Source: Zoroaster sp. YZ-2022 (Eukaryota; Echinodermata; Asteroidea; Forcipulatida; Zoroasteridae). Taken from it: 64,000 nt of DNA. Position numbers and translations under genes: made by a program. The notes beneath the pieces are model-generated. The model did no database searches and was not told where the DNA came from. It saw only the letters and a program-made list of their open reading frames with translations. Shown here piece by piece: positions 47,044 through 54,157 of the stretch. Location of the stretch: the NCBI GenBank assembly GCA_029582265.1, contig CM055837.1, forward strand, positions 8,817,926 to 8,881,925, read 5' to 3'. The stretch's first letter is position 1. Every line of letters begins with the position of its first letter.

Positions 47044-47128
47044 AATTTGTTGACGCATCTCACGCTATTGAGACTGGTTTAACATTTAAGAGAACAAATA
47101 AAACATTATAAAGGCAGGATGTACGGGG

Positions 47129-47801
47129 AGTAGTATGTTAGATGCCGAAGGGGAAACTCTACTAAAAAAAAAAGATATTTTAGATCAAAAAAGATATTTT
47201 TTACCCAAATCCGCCCTATACCTATAGGGAAGGTTTTATGGATCAAAAAAACCCGATTTCAAAAAAGATATTTTGATTCAAAATATCTACCCAAAAACAC
47301 CAAAAATATCTTTTTTACCCAAAATTCTCTGTATACCTATAGGGGGTTATTTTGGTAAATGTCATATCTTGATTTTGAATCATGAAAACTTCACTATGAA
47401 CAGCTACCCCAAAAAAGATATTTTAAATCAAATTCGCTCCCCAGCGCATACTCAAAAAGATTCAAAATGATTTGACCTCTTAAAAATATCGATGAGGCCA
47501 AAACTATATTTAAAAAAAAAAGAGACTTAAAAATATCGATGAGGCCAAAACTATATTTAAAAAAAAAAGAGACTTAAAAATATCGATGAGGCCAAAACTA
47601 TATTTAAAAAAAAAAGAGACTTAAAAATATCGATGAGGCCAAAACTATATTTAAAAAAAAAAGAGACTTTAAAAAGTACCAAAAAAGATTCAAAATGATT
47701 TGACCTCATCAAAAAATCGATGAGGCTAAAATCGTACCTTAAAAAATGTTACTTTAAAAAGTGAGATAATGAAATAACTATTATCTAGTTGTATAATAAA
47801 G
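47129..47801 (+). repeat. Left terminal inverted repeat of the Polinton
   Basis: Pairs with 62962-63567. The outer part is rich in AAAAAAGATATTTT motifs. The middle holds four tandem units of about 47 bp around ATCGATGAGGCCAAAACTAT plus a variant unit near 47710. The inner end is the 27-nt promoter motif directly before the ATG at 47802. It is longer than the right copy, mainly through one more 47-bp unit. Confidence 0.9.
47758..47784 (+). promoter_or_regulatory. Shared 27-nt upstream motif, copy 1 (in left TIR)
   Basis: Core GTGAGATAATGAAATAACTA with flanking AAA and TTAT. It ends exactly 17 nt before the ATG at 47802. Near-identical copies precede the ATGs at 48080 and 62961 at the same distance. 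The likely role is a core promoter for a common expression class. Confidence 0.7.
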
Positions 47802-48017
47802 ATGTATACAAAGAAACAACTCAAATATGCATTGAAAGAATTGAAAATATTTAATCGATCAATATGTAGTAGTAACGTAAAATTACTATTGATTAAAAAA
47901 GACGATAAATATCACTACGTTTGGAGAATAGTTGAAAAAGAATTATTACCATACAGACACATTTTAGCAAACGGAGACGTAACTCGTATTCGCACGGTCA
48001 TTACAGAGATTTGGTGA
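47802..48017 (+). CDS. Small left-end Polinton protein, 71 aa
   Basis: The function is unrecognised. It is a basic protein starting MYTKKQLKYALKELKIFNRS. The first 17 or so codons align with the start of the polymerase B reading frame at the other end of the element (shared pattern M-x-TK ... L-x-ELKI), so both genes begin in or next to the TIR. The start is the first ATG after the shared 27-nt motif. No domain is evident; the N-terminal helix is weakly SAP-like. Confidence 0.7.
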   Translation: MYTKKQLKYALKELKIFNRSICSSNVKLLLIKKDDKYHYVWRIVEKELLPYRHILANGDVTRIRTVITEIW

Positions 48018-48035
48018 GGCTTTAACGTAGTTTAA

Positions 48036-48062
48036 AAAGTGATATAATGAAATAACTATTAT
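48036..48062 (+). promoter_or_regulatory. Shared 27-nt upstream motif, copy 2
   Basis: Core GTGATATAATGAAATAACTA, one base different from copy 1, ending 17 nt before the ATG at 48080. It lies outside the TIR, in the short gap between two small genes. Confidence 0.7.
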
Positions 48063-48079
48063 ATTGTTTAATAGTAAAG

Positions 48080-48355
48080 ATGAATAGAACGATGATTTTG
48101 TGTGAATGGCTTTTAGTTGGTAAAAACGTCAAGTGTTGTAGAATGAGTATTCGCGATGATGTCTATTGCCCGATGCATCGATGGCGTATTCGGCTAGGTA
48201 AAAGTATTCCACTTGCATGTTATAGATGTAAAAATGGCACAAAAGCAAAGGCGGGCTTTTGCTCCAAATGCACGAAGATATTATATGTAGCGAGAGTAAA
48301 ATCTAAACGATCGTACAATATAGTGATGAAAGAATTGTTAGAAAAGAATTTATAA
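48080..48355 (+). CDS. Small Cys-rich (zinc-binding type) Polinton protein, 91 aa
   Basis: There are two likely metal sites: CC ... CPMH in residues 19-33, and CYRC ... CSKC (C-x2-C, about 9 residues, C-x2-C) in residues 48-64, surrounded by Lys/Arg. This resembles zinc-ribbon regulators or nucleic-acid-binding proteins, and small Cys-rich proteins of this sort recur in Polintons. The gene shares the upstream motif with PolB and the 71-aa gene, suggesting it acts early. Exact function unknown. Confidence 0.75.
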   Translation: MNRTMILCEWLLVGKNVKCCRMSIRDDVYCPMHRWRIRLGKSIPLACYRCKNGTKAKAGFCSKCTKILYVARVKSKRSYNIVMKELLEKNL

Positions 48356-48468
48356 TTGCGCCGCTGGGGCGTAAGGAGGAGGTCTATCGAACGTTTTTAC
48401 ACGCTCCGCTACTCGCGAAGCGTGTTTTTGCTGACACGAAGCGTAATAGCTCTTATTTATCGTTAAAG
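48356..48468. other. Gap between convergent genes, with hairpin
   Basis: 113 bp separate the 91-aa gene (+) from the 207-aa gene (-). ACACGCT at 48399-48405 pairs with AGCGTGT at 48419-48425 and is followed by a T run. This could mark transcript ends but is unproven. Confidence 0.35.
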
Positions 48469-49092
48469 CTACTTTAAACTCGAAAGTTTTTCTAAAAGAA
48501 TTTTTTTTTCTGCATCAGAGTTTACTTTTGTTTTAACCTCTGATTCACTCTTTGCGACGGCGTTACGGATTTTTTCTTTCATTTTATAATATTTTTCTCG
48601 CTCTTCAGTCACGAGTACAAATTCTTCTTGGTTGATGTAACCGTCTTCTAAAGCTTTACTAACGTGGTTTTCGATCGTGTTGAGTTTACTCAACGCTAAA
48701 ATTCGTATTTCATCGTGTTTTTTAGCTTTTTTATAACATTTATTTTTCGCGTATCTGATAGCGAAAGCTGCGCCGCCCAACCCCAAAGCTAAACCTTCTA
48801 AAGCGAATCCTACCGGCGATGATACGACGGTAGTGATACTGGCTATTCCGATGGACCCCGCTCCCATACAACCCAATCCTGCGAGAGTTTCTACGGCGTT
48901 ACAAGCGTTTATGATTTTATTATATTTTTTATATACACCCTCACGTTCGTTTATTTCAATTCGTAATTCTTTTTGAATATCATCGATTTTTTGCAATCGA
49001 AATGATTTAACGTCATTCGTCAAAGGTGGTAAAGGTGGTAAAGGTGGTAAATTTGGATAAAGTACGTTCGTTGATTCTATAGGCATGCTCAT
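48469..49092 (-). CDS. Polinton membrane-type protein, 207 aa
   Basis: A Pro-rich start (PNLPPLPPLPPL) is followed by a coiled coil (about residues 30-60), a Gly-rich hydrophobic hairpin at about 66-110 (GLGCMGAGSIGIA; GFALEGLALGLGGAAFAI), then a basic segment KKAKKHDEIR and an acidic coiled coil with GYINQEEF. I recognise this architecture as recurrent in animal Polintons, where it is uncharacterised. Inference: a membrane-active or virion-internal component. Last gene of the minus-strand cluster. Confidence 0.82.
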   Translation of the reverse strand: MSMPIESTNVLYPNLPPLPPLPPLTNDVKSFRLQKIDDIQKELRIEINEREGVYKKYNKIINACNAVETLAGLGCMGAGSIGIASITTVVSSPVGFALEGLALGLGGAAFAIRYAKNKCYKKAKKHDEIRILALSKLNTIENHVSKALEDGYINQEEFVLVTEEREKYYKMKEKIRNAVAKSESEVKTKVNSDAEKKILLEKLSSLK

Positions 49093-49114
49093 TTTTTATT
49101 AATAGAAAAATATT

Positions 49115-49636
49115 TTAATTTATTGGAAAAGTATTAATTGGAATTTTTTTAATTTTTATTTCATAGCATATTCCTGTATTCACAGCGCCAAAAAAGGTAG
49201 CTTGAAAATAGAATTTAGCATGATTTTCTTCCACATTTGTAATGAAACATATTACACATTCTAAATAACGAGGTTCATTACTAAAAGAAAATTCATTCCC
49301 CTCAGGAAAATCAATACGATTAGTTGCAAAATTATACTTATCAAATTCTTCACTTTTTACTATAGAATAATAATTATTATCACCTCTATTCATTTTTGCA
49401 TATAATGAATAAAAAAATAATTGGTCAATTAAAACATTTATTTCATTTTTATACCAAAAAAGTTCTAAGCCTAAATTATTTAAATAATTAAATGATAAAA
49501 AAGGTAAGTCTGGTACAAGTTCACTAGGACTGATATAATTAGTTTCTTCAAAGTCAAAATTTCTTTTACTGTTTAAACTACTACCAGACAAAACTCGCTC
49601 ACTCGTTTTTCGACTGGGTCCGTAAATGCTAGCCAT
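49115..49636 (-). CDS. MASIYGPSR protein A, 173 aa
   Basis: Function unrecognised. It begins MASIYGPSR and ends with a beta-rich segment YFQATFFGAVNTGICYEIKI. Both parts are shared with the next gene upstream (49655-50152), so the two are tandem paralogues that have diverged in the middle. It lies 22 nt from the 207-aa gene and 18 nt from its paralogue. The beta-strand pattern and position in the structural cluster suggest a minor capsid component; this is inference. Confidence 0.8.
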   Translation of the reverse strand: MASIYGPSRKTSERVLSGSSLNSKRNFDFEETNYISPSELVPDLPFLSFNYLNNLGLELFWYKNEINVLIDQLFFYSLYAKMNRGDNNYYSIVKSEEFDKYNFATNRIDFPEGNEFSFSNEPRYLECVICFITNVEENHAKFYFQATFFGAVNTGICYEIKIKKIPINTFPIN

Positions 49637-49654
49637 ATTTATATTATAAATTAT

Positions 49655-50152
49655 TTAATTTGATGGTAAACTTGCTATTTTTATATTGAAACAGATTTTT
49701 GAATTTAGCGAACCAAAAAAACTCGCTTCGACAAAAACTTTTCTAACGTTTCGTATTTTAAAACACATTTCGTATTTTAAATGTTGAATTTCATCATCGA
49801 GAAAATGAAACTTTTCATCTCGTTGCGGAGAAGGAATATAATAAATGTTGGGACCGTAATCGCGCGTCGTTGAATGCGTGACGAAACTATCGGTTTTAAT
49901 AAACTGCGTGAAAATACTACAGTACGTGGGCGCGGTCGTAAACAAGAAAAAGGGTTGTTTAAAAATATCGTGCCATCCGAGTACAACGTCGACTTTTTCG
50001 ATTAAAACTAATCGCTGTAAAATTTCATCTCTGTTTAGATATCCGTGATGTTCGTAAATTTCACCTTTCGTCAATTCTTCATCGCTAGCGATCGTTCTAA
50101 TATTCGTTGTACGCTTCACGTCAGCGCGACTCGGTCCGTAAATACTCGCCAT
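49655..50152 (-). CDS. MASIYGPSR protein B, 165 aa
   Basis: Paralogue of the 173-aa neighbour: MASIYGPSR start and a C-terminal VEASFFGSLNSKICFNIKI. The centre (GWHDIFKQPFFLFTTAPTYC; RDYGPNIYYIPSPQRDEKFH) is only loosely similar. Its ATG is 2 nt beyond the stop of the broken gene upstream, showing tight packing. It is rich in CpG codons, whereas copy A is clearly more A/T-rich, so the two have different histories or constraints. Confidence 0.82.
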   Translation of the reverse strand: MASIYGPSRADVKRTTNIRTIASDEELTKGEIYEHHGYLNRDEILQRLVLIEKVDVVLGWHDIFKQPFFLFTTAPTYCSIFTQFIKTDSFVTHSTTRDYGPNIYYIPSPQRDEKFHFLDDEIQHLKYEMCFKIRNVRKVFVEASFFGSLNSKICFNIKIASLPSN

Positions 50153-50154
50153 AT

Positions 50155-50845
50155 TTATATAATTTCAACATTTAAAATAATGGGGAAACCGTGATTATGT
50201 ATATCTCTACTTTTGCTATCTCTAACTCGAAAACTCAACTCGTTAAAAGTTCCGAGTCGTAATTTTTTTGCTAATGGATTTGTATATTGCATGTACATGC
50301 TTTCACCAAACGACGCGTCTCGCAAAGGCAGCGAGTTTAAAATTGTGCAGGCTTTTCCGTTGAAATAATTATCGGTCGTAGAAATTTGATCGCAATGAAT
50401 GTAAAAAATTTAAAAGTTGTACGTCAATTTTGTTGTTATATTCTCCGCGGTTAGAGATTCGCTATGCAACCCCCAATAAATTAGCTAACCCAGATGTAAA
50501 TTTAACGCTCTTGTTCGCTTGAGCTAATATTAACGTGTATTCACCCTTGATTTATCGATTCTATACGTTATCCCAAGGCTCATTTTTCGTTATAATCTCG
50601 ATAATTTCGACAATGTTGTAAAGGCCCGCTTCGATAAATTTTACTTCACCTTCCGATTCACCAACCGTACGAATTAGTATTCTTTCTTTTTTACGTATGT
50701 TGTAATATCCCACCCAAATGTTTACGCTGTGTAATATAATCGAGAGATTGCCTCGCCGATTATCGATAACGTTTTCTAAAGAAATCGATCCACCTTCTTT
50801 ACCAATTTCGATTTCAAACGTATGATACATTTTATTATTAAACAT
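50155..50845 (-). pseudogene. Broken capsid-associated Polinton gene
   Basis: The first 94 codons are open (MYHTFEIEIG ... GYYNI ... AGLYNIVEIIEIIT), then the same frame meets TAG at 50561-50563, TAA at 50552-50554 and TAG at 50462-50464. Between them it still reads YTLILAQANKSVKF and GLANLLG. After a frameshift near 50400 another frame continues YIHCDQIST ... LSFRVRDS ... HGFPIILNVEII to a TAA at 50155. The order of motifs (W-x-x-YYNI, GLA-x-LLG, Y-x-x-CD, FRVRDS) matches a beta-rich Polinton virion-gene family of about 220-230 residues. The fragments are conserved, so inactivation looks recent. Confidence 0.75.
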
Positions 50846-50869
50846 TATATATAACTTTTCTAATAATAA
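50846..50869. promoter_or_regulatory. 24-bp divergent intergenic space
   Basis: Only 24 bp of A/T-rich DNA (ATATATAACTTTTC) separates the ATG of the minus-strand pseudogene from the ATG of the 447-aa plus-strand gene. Any promoters for both must be here or inside the opposite gene. Confidence 0.45.
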
Positions 50870-52213
50870 ATGACGTTTCCATTAGCATTCGAGAGTAATT
50901 TTACGTATTCGTACGAGCAATCTGGAAATTTTAAAGCGCCTCTCGATTTTAACGATGGCGATTTAACGAGTATAAACATTTACGTAAACAAGAACGAGTT
51001 TTTTAACGTTCGTTTTAATAATGTTTTCAACGACTACAAGCTGCCTCGCGTTAAAAGCGACGACGTTGTCGACGATTGGTATTCTAACCCACTCTTATTT
51101 TATCAAAATCAAATAAATTTTGTGACGTACTGCGCTACGACGAGATGCGGCGTGAGTTATCAACATTTAAACTATTTAAACCCGATGATTCGTAGTTTTT
51201 TTAGATTTCACGTCTATTATCAAATTAGACGATTACTCAAAGAAATGAGCTGCCCCGCATCTTTCCAAAATTTTTACAACGCGTTTGCCAATAATATAGA
51301 CGTGAGCGCGTACAAAAAAATATGTAAAGAATTTCACCTTTCTCAAAACAACAATTGGAAACAACGAGTCGATTTAAATTCAAACGGATTAGGAACTGCT
51401 TATTATTACGACTCTGGTTACAAAGCGGTACCCAATAACAACTACGATAAAAGTAGTTTGAACGTTATTTCTACCGAGGTGACCGATTACGATTATTACA
51501 AAACCGCGACTAGGATGAGTTTTGGAGACCATCCTTCGACCTATACGATCGCATTCATTACACAATCTTCAACGGAGCTCGCTTGGTCAAAATTTATAAT
51601 CAGCGAGTCTAAAGGTTTTACGGATGTTGGTACGCAACGAATAAACGACTCGTTAAGAACGTACGTTTACGCGATTTTAGGGGCTCAAGCGCAAGCAAAA
51701 AGCTCATTTTTAGCGGGTGGTACGGGTTTAGACGCGCAACGCGAATTTATAAATATAGTAGAAGCAGAGATTGACTCTCCAGTCGATTTACGAGCTAGCA
51801 TTCAACGATATCAAGATGTTTTACAATACGCTCGCAGTAGTTTAAACTTTTGTGTAGGAGAAAATTTATACATGATGCCTAGCGATATGAATTTACGAAT
51901 AGGTAATTATGCGGGATACAACAATAATCTATTAATTGCGACGAGCGGTTTATCTTTAGGTTCAAATTTAGATACAAATTCAACGCCCGTTGTTCCTCCT
52001 ATTTTACCTTTGCTTAACGACAGCGAATCAATTACAAAACATGTAGAAGAAGATTCTAAATCGTCAATAGCGCACGCGCAAGACGCAATCAGCACGCGCA
52101 ATTTAGAAGATGTGATAAGCGATGCTAGTCATCAAGAAGAAAAAAATTCTTTAATACTTGGTTTTGCGATTTTAGCCGGTGTAGGCGTTATGATTTATGA
52201 ATTGTTACGCTGA
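50870..52213 (+). CDS. Polinton structural-type protein with C-terminal membrane anchor, 447 aa
   Basis: Residues 1-100 are beta-rich (GDLTSINIYVNKNEFFNVRF). A helical region follows with FRFHVYYQIRRLLKEM and CPASFQNFYNAFANNID, then a central segment through about residue 350, a Ser/Asp-rich linker and a single hydrophobic helix near residues 425-445 (LILGFAILAGVGVMIYELL). I recognise the family as a recurrent large Polinton gene (possibly PX), with no assured function; a virion or membrane role is inferred. It converges on the 441-aa gene with 19 bp between stops. Confidence 0.85.
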   Translation: MTFPLAFESNFTYSYEQSGNFKAPLDFNDGDLTSINIYVNKNEFFNVRFNNVFNDYKLPRVKSDDVVDDWYSNPLLFYQNQINFVTYCATTRCGVSYQHLNYLNPMIRSFFRFHVYYQIRRLLKEMSCPASFQNFYNAFANNIDVSAYKKICKEFHLSQNNNWKQRVDLNSNGLGTAYYYDSGYKAVPNNNYDKSSLNVISTEVTDYDYYKTATRMSFGDHPSTYTIAFITQSSTELAWSKFIISESKGFTDVGTQRINDSLRTYVYAILGAQAQAKSSFLAGGTGLDAQREFINIVEAEIDSPVDLRASIQRYQDVLQYARSSLNFCVGENLYMMPSDMNLRIGNYAGYNNNLLIATSGLSLGSNLDTNSTPVVPPILPLLNDSESITKHVEEDSKSSIAHAQDAISTRNLEDVISDASHQEEKNSLILGFAILAGVGVMIYELLR

Positions 52214-52232
52214 TGCGGAACATTTTAACACG

Positions 52233-53558
52233 CTATCGCGTCAGCGTTTTCTGAGTATAAGCTAAAACTAATACTCCGACTCCACTTAGCGTTAACCATA
52301 AATGTTCCGCCGTCCACGCGACAATGTTGGAAGCTGTTTTAAATAACCAACTTACTATACTACCGATAATGGCTGGCAAAGCGGCTAAAGCTTTCGCTCC
52401 CAGTTTAGATAATACATTCGCTAGATTTTTTAATGTTTTTTGTATCCACTCTTTTACGCCGCCGCTCGGTGGCGTTGGTGGAATGGGTTCTGGCGCAGGA
52501 GTTGGTTTTGGAATAACTGAACTTACAACATTACCGATCGATTTGACGATAAAAGCAATGGTCATACTAAAAGCTGTTAATATACTGATAATCGTTACAC
52601 CTTGTTCTCTAAATAAAGTTTTAATTCTTTCACCCAACGTAACGTCTATGTTTTTTATTCTATATAACGTTTCTTTAATTCTATTGAGTTGGCTACTATT
52701 CTTATAATCAAACTTGGCAATTTCTTTTCTAATCGTATCAATTTCATCTAATAATTCTTGTTCTCGTTGACGTAGTTGATCTATCGCATTTTCATCTCCT
52801 ACGTCGTTGTTAGCAATTCTAGTTCTAATTTCGGTTAATTCTTCGTTACGCGTGTATAATTCGGCTTCAAATTTTAATTTATGTCCTTGCGCCGTTTTCA
52901 TAAGACTAACGTAACCCTTTAATTCACGGTATATATTCGCTTCCTCTAGAGTTGGTGCATCTTGCGTAAGAAAACCAAGAAATTCTTCAACCTTATCTAT
53001 CGTTTTTTTAACTTGTAAATCACTCATTTCAATGTTATCATTGTAATCTTCTTCTTCTTTTTCTTCTTCTTCATCTTGCAGTGGAGGTAGCGTTGGTAAC
53101 TTTCGACCTGCTTCTCTACGAAGAGGCGTTTTATCGATAACAATCTCTGGTGATGGTGGTCGTGCTTCTATCTCTTTTAAAACTTCACCCGCTTTTTCTT
53201 GTACCTCTGGTGTTATTTTTGGTTTTGGTTTTGGTTTTGGTAAACCATAAAGTTCGTAAAAAAGATCTTTACCTTTTTTTTTTAAAGTAGATTCTCCTAA
53301 AAATGTATCGCCCATTTTTACTGTTAAGTTAGTTAAACGTATTAGTTGGCCGTCTTCTTTTATAAACCAAAGTACTCCATATCTGTAACTAAATCTTTTA
53401 TATTCTTTTACAACGTTTGGTTTATTCAATTGTTTGTAAAATGCATCAACAGCATCTTCTCTACTTTTATAATAGTCTTCGCTACCTAAACGTGTGGGTT
53501 GCCCCCAATTGGGTAGCGTTTGTTCGGTGTTATCATTATTAACATTTGTTTCTTGCAT
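52233..53558 (-). CDS. Polinton virion-type membrane protein, 441 aa from first in-frame ATG
   Basis: A globular N-terminal part (about 1-110) is followed by a Pro/Lys-rich stretch, an acidic run EEEEKEEEDY near 165, a coiled coil (about 185-310), a hydrophobic segment GVTIISILTAFSMTIAFIVK, a Pro-rich linker PKPTPAPEPIPPTPPSG, and two hydrophobic helices near the C terminus (LAALPAIIGSIVSWLF; LWLTLSGVGVLVLAY). The architecture recurs in animal Polintons and fits a membrane-lytic or internal virion protein (inference). The open frame continues upstream of this ATG into an Arg-rich stretch with no ATG in frame, so the true start is probably displaced by an indel near 53630. Confidence 0.82.
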   Translation of the reverse strand: MQETNVNNDNTEQTLPNWGQPTRLGSEDYYKSREDAVDAFYKQLNKPNVVKEYKRFSYRYGVLWFIKEDGQLIRLTNLTVKMGDTFLGESTLKKKGKDLFYELYGLPKPKPKPKITPEVQEKAGEVLKEIEARPPSPEIVIDKTPLRREAGRKLPTLPPLQDEEEEKEEEDYNDNIEMSDLQVKKTIDKVEEFLGFLTQDAPTLEEANIYRELKGYVSLMKTAQGHKLKFEAELYTRNEELTEIRTRIANNDVGDENAIDQLRQREQELLDEIDTIRKEIAKFDYKNSSQLNRIKETLYRIKNIDVTLGERIKTLFREQGVTIISILTAFSMTIAFIVKSIGNVVSSVIPKPTPAPEPIPPTPPSGGVKEWIQKTLKNLANVLSKLGAKALAALPAIIGSIVSWLFKTASNIVAWTAEHLWLTLSGVGVLVLAYTQKTLTR

Positions 53559-53632
53559 AGAATCTTCTTCTTCATCGTTAAGATCTTGTAATATGGATCT
53601 AGCTCCATAAGATCGCGCCCTCCTTCTGCCAT
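53559..53632 (-). pseudogene. Detached N-terminal codons of the 441-aa gene
   Basis: The frame of the 441-aa protein stays open upstream across an Arg-rich stretch (RRRARSYGAR) and an acidic DEEED motif, typical coding sequence, but reaches a stop without an ATG. An ATG at 53630-53632 lies at the right place in another frame, so a single-base loss just after it would explain the break. The stretch overlaps the end of the 161-aa gene. Confidence 0.55.
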
Positions 53633-54084
53633 TTACAATTTACTTTACATCTTTTATTTAACAATCTCCAACTCGCGTAACCAACTACACTCATACCAAT
53701 AATGATAAATACAATCTCTCCAGTTTTTTGATCTTCGCTAGGAACGTAAAAATCTTCTAATCGCGGTTCTTGTCGTAAATCGAGAGGTAAATTTACTCGT
53801 GTATTTGAAACTCGCGAATATTCTTGCATCGCTTCGTTAATGTTATTAAACGTTCTTATCGCGCCCGATTCTTTTTGTATTTTCTCATTTAAATAATCTA
53901 TATATTTTAAACGTTTTTTACTAAATTCGTCTCTAGCTTTCGAAAGATGTTCCAACGCTAAATCGTGTCGCTCGCGTTCTTGCAACGCGTCGTTGCTACG
54001 TAAATTACTAAATAAAAAATTCGATCCGGTAAACGCTAACGCATTAATGACCGCACCTCCAACCATCATCGCTACAGATACCAT
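53599..54084 (-). CDS. Small Polinton membrane protein, 161 aa
   Basis: An N-terminal Gly/Ala-rich hydrophobic segment (MVSVAMMVGGAVINALAF) is followed by a charged coiled coil (about 33-75: ERERHDLALEHLSKARDEFS) and a transmembrane helix near 122-142 (EIVFIIIGMSVVGYASWRLL) with a short basic tail. I recognise the motif RHDLALE ... as recurrent in animal Polintons; the function is unknown. The gene is divergently paired with the capsid gene across 73 bp and its 3' end overlaps the start region of the 441-aa gene by about 34 nt. Confidence 0.85.
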   Translation of the reverse strand: MVSVAMMVGGAVINALAFTGSNFLFSNLRSNDALQERERHDLALEHLSKARDEFSKKRLKYIDYLNEKIQKESGAIRTFNNINEAMQEYSRVSNTRVNLPLDLRQEPRLEDFYVPSEDQKTGEIVFIIIGMSVVGYASWRLLNKRCKVNCKWQKEGAILWS

Positions 54085-54095
54085 TTTCTTTTACA

Positions 54096-54150
54096 GTTGT
54101 TAAATATAGTTTTTACGCAGCTTATATAAAAAATTATTATATTTAACAAC
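54096..54150. promoter_or_regulatory. Symmetric divergent promoter of capsid and 161-aa genes
   Basis: GTTGTTAAATATA at 54096-54108 and TATATTTAACAAC at 54138-54150 are a perfect 13-bp inverted repeat. Each arm sits about 7-11 nt from one of the two divergent ATGs (54084 minus, 54158 plus). This suggests one element used in each direction, giving matched expression. Confidence 0.6.
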
Positions 54151-54157
54151 ATTAAAT

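Larger units (their letters stand above)
41402..47128. other. Intergenic region between lectin and Polinton
   Basis: No gene is recognised in 5.7 kb. It contains a family 5 MITE (42246-42748), the second copy of the lectin-upstream duplication (43402-43738), a TTCGATTATTCG-rich hAT-like fragment near 44383-44530, a fold-back element (45215-45677) and a 16-bp minisatellite (46588-47043). Long open frames over the last two are repeat-derived. Confidence 0.65.

Noticed and set aside
46543..47058. Three long minus-strand open frames rich in RGARLSGG-type repeats
   Set aside because: They are three frames of the same 16-bp minisatellite, which happens to lack stops; there is no start context, no domain and no conservation beyond the repeat.
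52324..52707. 127-residue plus-strand frame
   Set aside because: It is antisense to the 441-aa minus-strand gene, whose domains and coding pattern are clear.
53599..53632. Possibility that the ATG at 53632 starts a separate short gene
   Set aside because: Its own frame yields no recognisable protein, while the adjacent frame is clearly coding and continuous with the 441-aa gene.
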